A stretch of DNA of 35,783 bases, from positions 1-35,783 of the forward strand of contig JAFMEI010000005.1 in assembly GCA_017856815.1 (NCBI GenBank), written 5' to 3'. This document shows positions 23,473 to 33,105 of the stretch, piece by piece; within the stretch, counting starts at the first letter, position 1, and every line of letters starts with the position of its first letter. The DNA comes from Ilumatobacteraceae bacterium. GTDB taxonomy: Bacteria > Actinomycetota > Acidimicrobiia > Acidimicrobiales > Ilumatobacteraceae. The translations under genes were made by a program, and so were the position numbers. Under the pieces are notes generated by a model that made no database searches, had not been told where the DNA came from, and saw only the letters and a program-made list of their open reading frames with translations.

Positions 23473-24081
23473 GTGACCGCGGTGCATAGGTTGATCCATT
23501 GGGTGTGGGCGCGGATCCAATTACATGGCGCTATTGGGGCGACCACCCATAGAGGCCAGAAGTTCGGACGATTTGGAGATAGAAGCATCATTTGTTTCCC
23601 TCCCAACACGATTTACAACGAGCACTACATCCACATAGGTAACGACACCATGATTGGGCCCGGTGTATCGCTTAGCGCAGGCATGTTGCCGGGTCAGCAA
23701 TGCATCACTGATCCTGTGGTGAGCATCGGTGATCGTTGTCTGATTGGGCGCGGGAGCGGGATCGTTGGCCATCTTCGAATTGAGATTGGAAACGATGTTT
23801 GGACTGGACATCACATCTATATCACCGACCAAAACCATGGTTATGAAGATGTCACCACCACGATTTCAAGTCAGATACAACCCGAGAGAGAAGTTGTGAT
23901 AGGCGATGGCGCTTGGATAGGCCATGGTTCTGTAGTGCTTCCTGGCGCACGTATCGGAAAGCACTGTGTGATTGGGGCTAACTCAGTTGTGACTGGAGAG
24001 ATACCTGACTTCAGTGTTGCTGTTGGTAATCCAGCGCGAGTGATCAAGCAATACGTGAATGGTGAGTGGAAGCGGGTCTAG
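23473..24081 (+). CDS. Hexapeptide-repeat O-acyltransferase
   Basis: 202 residues of the left-handed beta-helix (LbH/WbbJ-LacA type) acyltransferases. Hexapeptide turns (I-G-x-x-x-x) run from about residue 55 to 190, with the loop DQNHGYED carrying the usual catalytic His. VVIGDGAWIGHGSVVLPGARIG and AVGNPARVIK close the helix. It probably acetylates a sugar. GTG 23473 is the first start that avoids the divergent esterase gene; the frame is open further upstream. Its TAG interlocks with that of the convergent gene at CTAG. Confidence 0.9.
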   Translation: MTAVHRLIHWVWARIQLHGAIGATTHRGQKFGRFGDRSIICFPPNTIYNEHYIHIGNDTMIGPGVSLSAGMLPGQQCITDPVVSIGDRCLIGRGSGIVGHLRIEIGNDVWTGHHIYITDQNHGYEDVTTTISSQIQPEREVVIGDGAWIGHGSVVLPGARIGKHCVIGANSVVTGEIPDFSVAVGNPARVIKQYVNGEWKRV

Positions 24082-24608
24082 CCAGCTACATCCGTCGGCG
24101 GCGCACACGACTTCATATTGTTTTCGTTCGCGAATGTCAAGAGTCGTTCGCTAATGGGCACACCCTCAATTGCGGTTTCAGAAAAAGTCACATTGTTGCC
24201 TGCCCGCAACTCAGCGATGTATTCACGCCGATCTTCTAGATAGGTCATGTATTCGGCAAGCCAGAGTCTGACTACGTTGCGACCGTTTTCGTCAGAGGGC
24301 GTACGGAGCTCAAGTTCTTCAATCATTTCATCGAGGCCATCGGTGGCTTTCTCAACTAATCCCGCTCGTTTTGTGAGCTCTTCTGGAGTGCCTTCAATGC
24401 GCGAGAAATCGGCGAGTTTGAAACGCTCTTGTTCAGCCTTCGCGCAGATGGTTTCGGCGTATTCGGGCCAAGATTTATCACCGATCAAATTTCGCTTATT
24501 TGTATCAGCAATAAAGAACGCATAAATCCAGAAGGCCGCCAACACGAGACTTAAAAGTAAAGCGGCAATTCGGCCAGGGCGCAGTCGGCGAACCGCCTCG
24601 TCGTTCAT
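24078..24608 (-). CDS. Membrane-anchored hypothetical protein
   Basis: 176 residues, unrecognised. A basic N-terminus (RRLRPGR) and one transmembrane segment (about residues 13-33) leave a soluble, charged, helix-rich domain, probably outside the membrane. Two cysteines (CAKAEQ and the C-terminal KSCAPP) could pair. It follows doxX by 6 nt on the same strand and is likely co-transcribed with it. Function unknown. Confidence 0.75.
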   Translation of the reverse strand: MNDEAVRRLRPGRIAALLLSLVLAAFWIYAFFIADTNKRNLIGDKSWPEYAETICAKAEQERFKLADFSRIEGTPEELTKRAGLVEKATDGLDEMIEELELRTPSDENGRNVVRLWLAEYMTYLEDRREYIAELRAGNNVTFSETAIEGVPISERLLTFANENNMKSCAPPTDVAG

Positions 24609-24614
24609 GATTGT

Positions 24615-25136
24615 TCAGGACTTCTTGGGCCGGTAAAAAATGACCAATTGGCCGATTCCGCCAAGCACTCCTACTGCTAGCGCAATCCAAAAACCAGTGA
24701 AGCCTGATGAATCAAAGATTCCGAGGGCATGGTCGATACTGGCTTGGCCACCGCCAAGGGTTCCCGTCGCTAGTGCGGCAACAATGATGGCACCGTTGTA
24801 CTCCCATCCACCCTTGGTAATCAGGTATCCCGATTTCCAGTGCGCGACGTATCCCGCAACAATCATGAGCCCAACCATCGCTGCCGATGAGAGCGGTGTT
24901 AGGAAACCCACAGCAAGAGCCAACCCACCAAAGATCTCGGTTCCAGCCGCAGCGCGGGCCTGCCACGCTGGATATTTCATACCAATTGAACCAAACCAGC
25001 CGGCGGTGCCCGCCAAGCCGCCTTGGCCGAACACCTTGTTATATCCGTGAACCACCATTGATAGGCCAAAGCCAACTCGAAGAATTAGGGATGCCAGATC
25101 CAGCGTGGAAAATGTTGATTCAGTTACAGCAAACAT
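24615..25136 (-). CDS. DoxX-family membrane protein
   Basis: 173 residues with four hydrophobic segments. The DoxX pattern LILRVGFGLSMVVHGYNKVFGQGG and the later GTEIFGGLALAVGFLTPL are clear. Family members are small integral membrane proteins, some tied to quinone oxidoreduction or redox stress; the role here is not determined. Its start is 18 bp from the divergent lipoprotein gene, and the two -10 candidates overlap. Confidence 0.9.
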   Translation of the reverse strand: MFAVTESTFSTLDLASLILRVGFGLSMVVHGYNKVFGQGGLAGTAGWFGSIGMKYPAWQARAAAGTEIFGGLALAVGFLTPLSSAAMVGLMIVAGYVAHWKSGYLITKGGWEYNGAIIVAALATGTLGGGQASIDHALGIFDSSGFTGFWIALAVGVLGGIGQLVIFYRPKKS

Positions 25137-25142
25137 GGCACC

Positions 25143-25149
25143 TACGCTA
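25143..25149. promoter_or_regulatory. Overlapping divergent -10 elements
   Basis: TACGCTA. On the plus strand TACGCT (25143-25148) is 6 nt before the lipoprotein GTG. On the minus strand TAGCGT (25144-25149) is 7 nt before the doxX ATG. Five bases are shared, and both transcripts would be leaderless. Confidence 0.5.
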
Positions 25150-25154
25150 GGCGG

Positions 25155-25889
25155 GTGCCCGCGGGAATCAATGCATTTCGTCGACTCTTTGTTTGTGGGC
25201 CTCTCGTATGTGTTCTGATCACGGCTTGCGGTACACCTGCAAGTGAATCGGCCTACTGCGTTCGATTGAAGTCAGCTCGTGCTCCGCTCGCTCATCTAGC
25301 GGCCACGACAGAACAACTCTCCACCGTAAGTGCTGGGGATGCGAGGGATGCCTTTGAAGCGGGAATCAAAGAACTTGAGTACTTAACCGAGCGAGCACCG
25401 ACCAGCATGAAGGATGAGATTGACACTGTTCGTAATGCGTATCGCGCCATCGCGATTGAATTAATTGCGCTTAATTGGGATACCGCGGCGTATGTTTCGT
25501 CTGATGCCGCAGAAGTGCAATTGGAATTGGTCACGGGGGGCAGCGTCAATCAGGCAATTGCTCGAATCGGGGTCGACTCAACTGAGCGGTGCAAATTTGA
25601 TATTGATTTCATGGCCGAAACGGCTGACACTCTGGTCACACTGCCGCAACCCCCGGTGCCAGATATCTCACAGCCTGATCTGTCGATTGAGCCTGTTGAA
25701 GGTGACAGTGCCACGATTGCACTTGGTCTAGTTATCGCCGATCGTTATGAGGCGCAAGTAACTGACCCTGAGGCACTTTGTTTGGGCACTGCGTTCAATG
25801 CAGCGACCGAGACGGGGTTGCTAGGAGAGTCTGAAATTGATTTGTTCTACCGACAGATATTCAAATTCTGCGGCATTGAAATCAACTGA
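25155..25889 (+). CDS. Hypothetical lipoprotein
   Basis: 244 residues, no family recognised. The signal sequence ends in the lipobox ITAC (Cys25). The mature part begins with a Cys-containing helical segment (ESAYCVRLKSARAPLAHL) and is mostly acidic and helical, with a Pro-rich linker near residue 165 (LPQPPVPDISQPDLS). Several Cys residues (CKFDID, ALCLGTAF, KFCGIEI) may form disulfides. GTG start with a TACGCT hexamer 6 nt upstream. Confidence 0.8.
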   Translation: MPAGINAFRRLFVCGPLVCVLITACGTPASESAYCVRLKSARAPLAHLAATTEQLSTVSAGDARDAFEAGIKELEYLTERAPTSMKDEIDTVRNAYRAIAIELIALNWDTAAYVSSDAAEVQLELVTGGSVNQAIARIGVDSTERCKFDIDFMAETADTLVTLPQPPVPDISQPDLSIEPVEGDSATIALGLVIADRYEAQVTDPEALCLGTAFNAATETGLLGESEIDLFYRQIFKFCGIEIN

Positions 25890-25918
25890 CAAGCCGTCCT
25901 ATTAATCCAGTTCTCTCC

Positions 25919-25924
25919 TAGAGT
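25919..25924 (+). promoter_or_regulatory. Candidate -10 of the histidine phosphatase gene
   Basis: TAGAGT, 6 nt before GTG 25931; no Shine-Dalgarno sequence. Confidence 0.45.
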
Positions 25925-25930
25925 GCTTGC

Positions 25931-26608
25931 GTGGAAATTGTTCTCGTGCGTCACGCTGAACCGGAATGGGTTAAAGACGGAATCAACTATGACAACCCTC
26001 CGCTCACTGAGCGCGGGTTTAGGCAAGCTGAAATGCTCGCCGATTCATTGCGAGGCCAATCGTTTAGCGAATTTCATGTCTCCCCGCTCGTGCGAGCGCA
26101 GCAAACAGCAGCGCCATTGACCAGTGTTTTGTCTGCCAAGGTTGAGACTTCCAACTGGTTAGAAGAGATTCGTAGCGAAATTTGGCACGGTACTCCTGCT
26201 GAAAAGGCTGAGGAAGCGTTCAGAAAAGTGAGAACTCTTCCGTCTCAACAACGCTGGGTTGGACTCGAAGGTGGAGAGACGGTTCGCGATTTTGTTGACC
26301 GCATTCATCTGGGGGCCAGTGTCTTTCTCCAAGAGCACGGTATTTCGCGCATAGATTCAGATCTCCCGGTTTGGGATATTCAAGATGATCGTGGCGCAAT
26401 AATCCTCGTGGCACATGCGGGCACAAACAGCGTTGTGATCTCTCATCTTCTCGGCCTGGATACCGTGCCGTGGGAGTGGGATCGATTTGTGCTCGGCCAC
26501 ACCTCAGTCACACGCATTGAAGCGATGAAGTTGGGCGATGGCTACACCTTTTGCCTTTCAAAGCTCAGTGATGTCGAGCATTTGCCAAGCGGTATGCGCA
26601 CTCGTTGA
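25931..26608 (+). CDS. Histidine phosphatase (phosphoglycerate mutase-like)
   Basis: 225 residues. The phosphohistidine motif LVRHAEP is at the N-terminus, the second arginine is in SPLVRAQQTA, the acid is in LEGGETVRDF and the second histidine is in LVAHAGTNS. This is the broad-specificity histidine phosphatase pattern; the substrate cannot be assigned. Starts with GTG, which fits because the motif begins four residues in. Confidence 0.92.
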   Translation: MEIVLVRHAEPEWVKDGINYDNPPLTERGFRQAEMLADSLRGQSFSEFHVSPLVRAQQTAAPLTSVLSAKVETSNWLEEIRSEIWHGTPAEKAEEAFRKVRTLPSQQRWVGLEGGETVRDFVDRIHLGASVFLQEHGISRIDSDLPVWDIQDDRGAIILVAHAGTNSVVISHLLGLDTVPWEWDRFVLGHTSVTRIEAMKLGDGYTFCLSKLSDVEHLPSGMRTR

Positions 26609-26614
26609 GTTTGC

Positions 26615-27679
26615 TTATTTGAGCCCCGGCTGCAGTGGCACAACGCTGCTCTTGCAGTTGTCAATCGCCTTCACAAATGGATATGGGTTGACCGGGTCAC
26701 CACCACCGGGGTGAATCTCAAAGTGGAGGTGGTTGACCGTGGTCTCGCCGGTATCGCCGACTGTGCCGATGATCTGACCTGCAGAGACGCGTGTGCCGAC
26801 TGCGATGCCGGGAGCGAACTCACGAAGGTGTCCGTAGTAGAAGTAGGTGCCATTGTCGAGCGTGAGACGCAGCGCGTTGCCAGACAGCCAATGATCAACG
26901 GTGATCTTGGAGATGGTGCCGTCGTTTACTGCATAGAGGTAATTGCCTGAGTTGGCGATGATGTCAACGCCTTCATGCACACGGCCGCCCGAGCGAGGTG
27001 CATGCCACGTGTCATCGAATCCGCAATTGCCCTGAACAGGGAACACCTTCATGTCGACAGTGGAAGCAAGATCGAAGTAGTTATTCAAAGCCTTTGCGGT
27101 AGCTGAATCGACTTTGCCTGTCTGGGCTAGACCCTTCTTGGCCTGGAAAGTCTTAACTGCGCTTTGTGTGGCGGGCCCAAAGACACCGTCGGCTCCACCG
27201 CTCACATGGATGCCAGCGATGATCAATGCACTCTGAACAAGTTTCACCTGTTCGCCGGTTTGCCCGATCGCTACAACCTTGCTCTCATTGATTCGGGCAG
27301 GTGCTGCAGGAGTCGCTTGGGACTGGCTAGGACCAAGAAGTCCGAGCTTGCGAGCGGTACGACGAGTAAGAGTGCCCGAAGTACGAAGGCCATTCTTTTT
27401 TTGGAAGGTCTTGAGAGCTGTTTCTGTCGCTGGACCAAAGATTCCATCGGCACCACCTGGCACCGTGATGCCTTTTTGGATCAAGGCGAGTTGCATTTCT
27501 CGAACTGCTGAACTTCGAGTACCGATACGCAATCCAACGAAAGAACTTGCCTGAACGCTTTTGGTCTCGACTGTGGCCGCCGAGGCGGTTCCTGTGGTGA
27601 CCATTAATCCGGCGGATGAAACCACCGCGGCGATTGTGATCTTTACGATGTACTTCTTGAGTTGGCTTTGTGTGGACAT
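26615..27679 (-). CDS. Secreted M23 peptidoglycan hydrolase with two PG-binding domains
   Basis: 354 residues. A signal peptide (hydrophobic core, cleavage near TASA) is followed by two peptidoglycan-binding_1 repeats (GGADGIFGPATETALKTFQ and GGADGVFGPATQSAVKTFQ) and a LytM/M23 endopeptidase domain with HEGVDI and HLHFEIH supplying the zinc ligands. It cleaves peptidoglycan cross-links during growth or remodelling. ATG 27679 has GGGAG 6 nt upstream. The frame stays open further 5', but that sequence does not look like a signal peptide. The SD can pair with an upstream CTCCC. Confidence 0.95.
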   Translation of the reverse strand: MSTQSQLKKYIVKITIAAVVSSAGLMVTTGTASAATVETKSVQASSFVGLRIGTRSSAVREMQLALIQKGITVPGGADGIFGPATETALKTFQKKNGLRTSGTLTRRTARKLGLLGPSQSQATPAAPARINESKVVAIGQTGEQVKLVQSALIIAGIHVSGGADGVFGPATQSAVKTFQAKKGLAQTGKVDSATAKALNNYFDLASTVDMKVFPVQGNCGFDDTWHAPRSGGRVHEGVDIIANSGNYLYAVNDGTISKITVDHWLSGNALRLTLDNGTYFYYGHLREFAPGIAVGTRVSAGQIIGTVGDTGETTVNHLHFEIHPGGGDPVNPYPFVKAIDNCKSSVVPLQPGLK

Positions 27680-27685
27680 TGCTGG

Positions 27686-27705
27686 CTCCCTTTGAGATTC
27701 GGGAG
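27686..27705 (-). promoter_or_regulatory. SD-sequestering hairpin candidate of the M23 gene
   Basis: On the minus strand CTCCC, a 10-nt loop and GGGAG form a 5-bp stem whose 3' arm is the Shine-Dalgarno sequence. It could reduce translation. It is short and may be fortuitous; I could not match a ydaO/c-di-AMP riboswitch. Confidence 0.3.
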
Positions 27706-27764
27706 AGGTATCGGCGGTCCACGGCGCCACTTAAGAGATTTCTCACGGAAAATATCTGAATCAC

Positions 27765-27775
27765 CACTCAGAGTG
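27765..27775. promoter_or_regulatory. Near-palindrome between the M23 and ctaA genes
   Basis: CACTCAGAGTG is a symmetric 11-mer (odd centre) in the 187-nt divergent gap. The rest of the gap holds a GCGG-TTAT-CCGC mini-hairpin about 27813-27824 and AGAGAGG as the ctaA Shine-Dalgarno. A regulatory role is a guess. Confidence 0.25.
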
Positions 27776-27866
27776 AGATAAACGGACAAAAAGGGGGGTT
27801 TTCGCACAATCTGCGGTTATCCGCCAAAGTTGGAGATAGCCCGAGAGGGCAGAGAGGCCACAAAAA

Positions 27867-28778
27867 ATGCCCAGAATTACCCTGAGACAGTTCAATGTTC
27901 TGGCCAAGGTCAGTCTGTTTTTCATTGTCGGAATTGTCATTACTGGTGCAGCCGTTCGCCTGACGGGTTCTGGACTTGGCTGCACGGATTGGCCGCGATG
28001 TAACGAGAGCAAGTTTGTGGATGTTTCCACGCACCATGGGCGAATTGAACAGGTGAATCGTCTCTTCACTGGTGTGGTGGGAGCAGCAGTGATTTTGGCA
28101 ATGATCGGCGCCCAACGCCTGGCGACACCAAATCGACGCCTGCGCATTCTTGGCGCTTTATTGGTGCTTGGGGTGCTCGGTCAGGTTGTGCTCGGCGGAA
28201 TTGTGGTTCTAACCGGCCTTAATCCATTCGCGAACATGGGGCATTTCGCCCTGTCAATGTTCTTGGTTGGAGTCAATGTCGCTTTGGTGGTCGGCTCCGA
28301 GTCGGTCGTGGCACAGCCGACACAGCGAATTCGACGAGATCTAAATGCCTTGGTGTTCCTGCTGACAGCTGTGTTGATTGCTGGCATGGTGGTAACTGGT
28401 TCTGGGCCGCATGCAGGCGATGAAGAAGCTGTTCGATTCGGAGTGGCGATCGAGACTGCTACCAGAGTGCATTCGGTGCTCGTCTGGATGAGTTTGGCTT
28501 GGCTTGTCTACATCTTGATGCGTTTTCGTAAATCACGTGAGGGTGGCGCTTGGTTCGAGTCGCGTATCAATCAGTTCACTGCTGTGCTCTTAGCGCAAGG
28601 CGCAGTTGGGTACTGGCAGTACTTCACCGATGTTCCTGCAGGACTCGTAGCCGTCCACATTGCCTTAGCAACGGTTCTTTGGGCACTGACAATACGTTTA
28701 TGGATTGAGTCACGAACCGCTGGCGGCGCGGAAGAGTCGGTCTCGAATGGCCAAGCCAATTCCATGAGCGACCGGTAG
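27867..28778 (+). CDS. ctaA: Heme A synthase
   Basis: Oxidises the C8 methyl of heme O to make heme A for aa3-type cytochrome oxidase. 303 residues with eight predicted membrane helices. Marks of the family are the extracellular Cys pair (GLGCTDWPRC), HHGRIEQVNRLFTG with the conserved Glu and His, and later helix histidines (NMGHFAL, TRVHSVL, AVHIALATVLW). AGAGAGG stands 9 nt upstream of the ATG. The last 69 nt overlap the 3' end of the convergent tsaC gene. Confidence 0.94.
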   Translation: MPRITLRQFNVLAKVSLFFIVGIVITGAAVRLTGSGLGCTDWPRCNESKFVDVSTHHGRIEQVNRLFTGVVGAAVILAMIGAQRLATPNRRLRILGALLVLGVLGQVVLGGIVVLTGLNPFANMGHFALSMFLVGVNVALVVGSESVVAQPTQRIRRDLNALVFLLTAVLIAGMVVTGSGPHAGDEEAVRFGVAIETATRVHSVLVWMSLAWLVYILMRFRKSREGGAWFESRINQFTAVLLAQGAVGYWQYFTDVPAGLVAVHIALATVLWALTIRLWIESRTAGGAEESVSNGQANSMSDR

Positions 28779-29621
28779 GACCACTACCGCTACTGCGATG
28801 TTGTCATCGTCGCATTTACGAAGGTCCGCATAAAGATTGTGCGCGAAGGCCTCAAGCTGATCGCGATAGTCGATCAGGCGACTGGCGGTGCCGCGTTCAT
28901 TGAGTTCATCGATTATTACTTCAGCATTGATTGAGTCGTTTACGAGTCGCACCTCGCACCGTGGTGCGTAATGCGATTCGAGGGTGCCCGGCGCTGGCGT
29001 GTCTGAAGTCCCACTCACATTCCCAAGCACAGCTTCAATTTGTTCTGCTGTGATTGCACCCGATCGGAGAATCGCCACAGGATTCACAGTGCAGTCAACA
29101 ATTGTGGACTCAAGACCAACCTCGCATGGCCCACCGTCAAGTACCACCGACACTGATTCTCCTAGGTCTGCTATTACGTGGTCGGCGGTGGTTGGGCTCA
29201 CGTGACCGAACAGATTCGCCGATGGTGCAGCAATGGGCCGCCCGCTCTTACGCAGAAGTTCTCTCGTAAGAGGATGGCTTGGACTACGTAGTGCGATGGT
29301 TGCATGCCCACCTGAAGCTGCTTCGCACATTGATGACTGACGTTGTAGAACAAGTGTTAGAGGGCCCGGCCAAAACTTCTCGCAAAGAAGTGATGCCGAT
29401 GATGGAATGGATACCACTAATGGCGCGATGTCATCGATTGAGTAAACGTGAACAATGAGTGGGTGCGAATCGGGTCGCCCTTTCGCTACGAAAATCTTCT
29501 TAACCGCTGAATCGTTTGTGGCATCGGCACCTAAGCCGTAAACGGTTTCTGTTGGAATCGCTACGAGATCGCCAGCGATAATTGCCGCGGCGGCAACTGT
29601 GGAATCTTTGGTGCGAATCAC
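28710..29621 (-). CDS. tsaC: L-threonylcarbamoyladenylate synthase (Sua5 type)
   Basis: Makes threonylcarbamoyl-AMP for the t6A37 modification of tRNA. 303 residues: the YrdC domain (PTETVYGLGADA, KGRPDSHPLIVHV, FWPGPLTLVL, APSANLFGHVSPT) occupies about 1-200. It is followed by a short Sua5 C-terminal domain after the PGTLESHYAP linker. Its stop is overlapped by 69 nt of ctaA. ATG overlaps the stop of the upstream alpha/beta hydrolase gene (ATGA). Confidence 0.95.
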   Translation of the reverse strand: MIRTKDSTVAAAAIIAGDLVAIPTETVYGLGADATNDSAVKKIFVAKGRPDSHPLIVHVYSIDDIAPLVVSIPSSASLLCEKFWPGPLTLVLQRQSSMCEAASGGHATIALRSPSHPLTRELLRKSGRPIAAPSANLFGHVSPTTADHVIADLGESVSVVLDGGPCEVGLESTIVDCTVNPVAILRSGAITAEQIEAVLGNVSGTSDTPAPGTLESHYAPRCEVRLVNDSINAEVIIDELNERGTASRLIDYRDQLEAFAHNLYADLRKCDDDNIAVAVVVLPVAHGIGLAIRDRLFRAASGS

Positions 29622-30319
29622 TCTTCGTTCTCAAGGAATTGAAGAAGCGCATCGATGAAACCAAAATCTTCCGTGGTTGCAAAGTGGTCTACGCCTTTTA
29701 GGACTTTAAGACGTCCATTTGGAAAGGCTGCGGCAAGTCGATCTGCGGGATGAGCTTCATCCTTGTCCCCAATCACGACGAGCACGCGACCCTCAAAGTG
29801 CGCCAGCTGTTCTGGTTTGATGGGGGGTCTTTCTGGACGCATGAATATTGCGGCTAGGGCGTCAATATCGTTGCCATTTTGTTTGGCATAGTGGCCGAAT
29901 TGCCTTGCGTATTTGTCCTCTGGATCTGCTTGGCCCTTGATGCCGGCTGCAATTCGCTCGCGGTGGGTGCTCGGCTGAACTTCAAAGACCCCATTGCCGA
30001 TACCTGCCAGCACTATTGAATGAAATGGCTTTGGATCCTTCAGGATCGCGCCAAGCAGTGTGATTGCCCCCATCGAGAATCCAACTGCGTCAACATTCTC
30101 GTGTCCTGTGATGGCCTCATAGAGTCGATCCGTCATGTCGCCATAGGCTTCAGGTTCATGCGGCTTGGGAGCGGTTCCGTGTCCTAGAAGATCAACGCCG
30201 ATAACGGGTCTCCCAATATCGCGGACAAGCTGGGCAACTCCTGGGTTCTCCCAAGTGCTGTCAAACGAGCCGGCAAAGCCGTGAACCATTGCTACGGGAC
30301 GATTTTCGGCTGTCGACAT
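29618..30319 (-). CDS. Alpha/beta hydrolase
   Basis: 233 residues. It shows MVHGFAGS (oxyanion region), the nucleophile elbow GFSMGA (Ser82), the acid in VIGDKDEAHP and His in GVDHFATTEDF. Substrate unknown. Coupled to tsaC by an ATGA overlap. TACGGT lies 7 nt before the ATG. Confidence 0.9.
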   Translation of the reverse strand: MSTAENRPVAMVHGFAGSFDSTWENPGVAQLVRDIGRPVIGVDLLGHGTAPKPHEPEAYGDMTDRLYEAITGHENVDAVGFSMGAITLLGAILKDPKPFHSIVLAGIGNGVFEVQPSTHRERIAAGIKGQADPEDKYARQFGHYAKQNGNDIDALAAIFMRPERPPIKPEQLAHFEGRVLVVIGDKDEAHPADRLAAAFPNGRLKVLKGVDHFATTEDFGFIDALLQFLENEE

Positions 30320-30326
30320 GTCTGAA

Positions 30327-30332
30327 ACCGTA
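30327..30332 (-). promoter_or_regulatory. Candidate -10 of the alpha/beta hydrolase-tsaC unit
   Basis: Minus-strand TACGGT, 7 nt before ATG 30319; the 49-bp gap is shared with the divergent guaB1. Confidence 0.4.
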
Positions 30333-30353
30333 CCTTACGCGCGTCGTTAGGCG

Positions 30354-31801
<1,448 letters not shown>

Positions 31802-31802
<1 letters not shown>

Positions 31803-32440
31803 TGCGAGTAATTGCCATTGACGGTCCTGCGGGTGCCGGCAAAAGCACAATTGCCAAGCGACTCGCTTCCCGTGTCGGGCTCGATTATCTGGATACGGGC
31901 GCGATGTACCGAGCCATAACTTTTAAAGTTTTGCGCGAAGGACTCGATCCGGCTGGTAGCGAAGTAGCGGCTGCGGCGCTATCAGCATCAATTGAGATGG
32001 ACGGAGTGAGCGTCATTGTCGATGGCATAGACGCAACTGCTGCGATTCGTAGTCCAGACGTGACCTCTCAGGTCAGCATCGTGGCTGCGAACTCGCAGGT
32101 GCGCGAAGCGTTGAGAGCGCAACAACGTAAGTGGGCCGAGCGGATGGGCGGCGGTGTTTTAGAAGGTCGAGACATTGGAACCGTCGTTTTCCCCGATGCT
32201 GTGATGAAGGTTTTCTTGACTGCTTCGCCCACGGTGCGGGCTGAACGAAGGGTCGCGGAACTAGGTGGCGACCTCAAAGAAATTGAAGCGCAGATCCGGT
32301 TACGGGATGAGCTGGACAGCTCGAGATCCGATAGCCCATTACGACACGACGATGACTACATCTTTCTCGACACGACAGAAATGGATATTGACGAGGTTGT
32401 AGATCAGCTTCATCGCGAATATGTGAAAAGGACCAATTGA
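31802..32440 (+). CDS. cmk: Cytidylate kinase
   Basis: Phosphorylates CMP and dCMP. 212 residues; P-loop DGPAGAGKST, DTGAMYRA and EGRDIGTVVFPDA are diagnostic. The ATG at 31802 overlaps the guaB1 stop; an in-frame TTG two codons earlier is less likely. In many actinomycetes cmk is followed by an acyltransferase or der, as here. Confidence 0.96.
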
Positions 32441-33105
32441 TGAGCCAAGTGGATTCGTTCATGGTTGGCTCATCTTTGCCAGCGCGGGGCTTCTACATCT
32501 TTGGCCGCACAGTTGTAGTTGGAATTACGCGTTTACTTTGTCGCCCGACGGTGATTGGTCGTGAAAATATCCCGACCGAGGGCGCTTTTGTGCTCGCTCC
32601 AGTTCACAGGTCATATATCGACACTCCTCTCGCGGCGGCGGTCACGCGCCGCCGACTTCGCTTCATGGGCAAGGACTCGATGTGGAAATGGCGTCCCTTC
32701 GGCTGGGTGCTGTCGGCACTCGGTGCGTTTCCCGTTACTCGCGGAACCGCAGACCGTGAGGCCCTGAAGCGCTGTGTCGCGGTCCTCGACGGTGGTGACC
32801 CGCTCGTGCTGTTTCCTGAAGGGGAGCGAAAAGATGGTCCGGTGGTTCAACAATTGTTCGACGGCGCTGCTTTCGTTGCAATCAAAGCCGGCGTACCAAT
32901 TGTTCCCCTTGGTATTGGTGGATCCGATCAGGCTTGGTCGCGTGGCAAGAAATTGCCCCGTTTTGCAAAGTGCGTTCTCATAGTCGGTGAACCTATCCAG
33001 ACCTCGGTGAGCGACAATGGAAAGATTGCGCGATCAAATGTGCGCGAAGTCACTGCAACACTGCACGCCGAATTGCAAAGACTCTACGACGAAGCGCGCA
33101 AGTGA
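32440..33105 (+). CDS. plsC: 1-acylglycerol-3-phosphate acyltransferase-like protein
   Basis: 221 residues of the PlsC family. The HX4D motif is HRSYID, followed by GAFPVTRG and FPEGER (phosphate binding) and VPIVPLGIGG. It acylates lysophosphatidate or a related glycerolipid at the inner membrane face. ATG 32440 shares a base with the cmk stop. The last 22 nt overlap convergent apeB. Confidence 0.92.
   Translation: MSQVDSFMVGSSLPARGFYIFGRTVVVGITRLLCRPTVIGRENIPTEGAFVLAPVHRSYIDTPLAAAVTRRRLRFMGKDSMWKWRPFGWVLSALGAFPVTRGTADREALKRCVAVLDGGDPLVLFPEGERKDGPVVQQLFDGAAFVAIKAGVPIVPLGIGGSDQAWSRGKKLPRFAKCVLIVGEPIQTSVSDNGKIARSNVREVTATLHAELQRLYDEARK

Noticed and set aside
27680-27866. ydaO-type (c-di-AMP) riboswitch upstream of the M23 peptidase
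   Set aside because: The location is right for the class, but the conserved ydaO core could not be recognised by eye.
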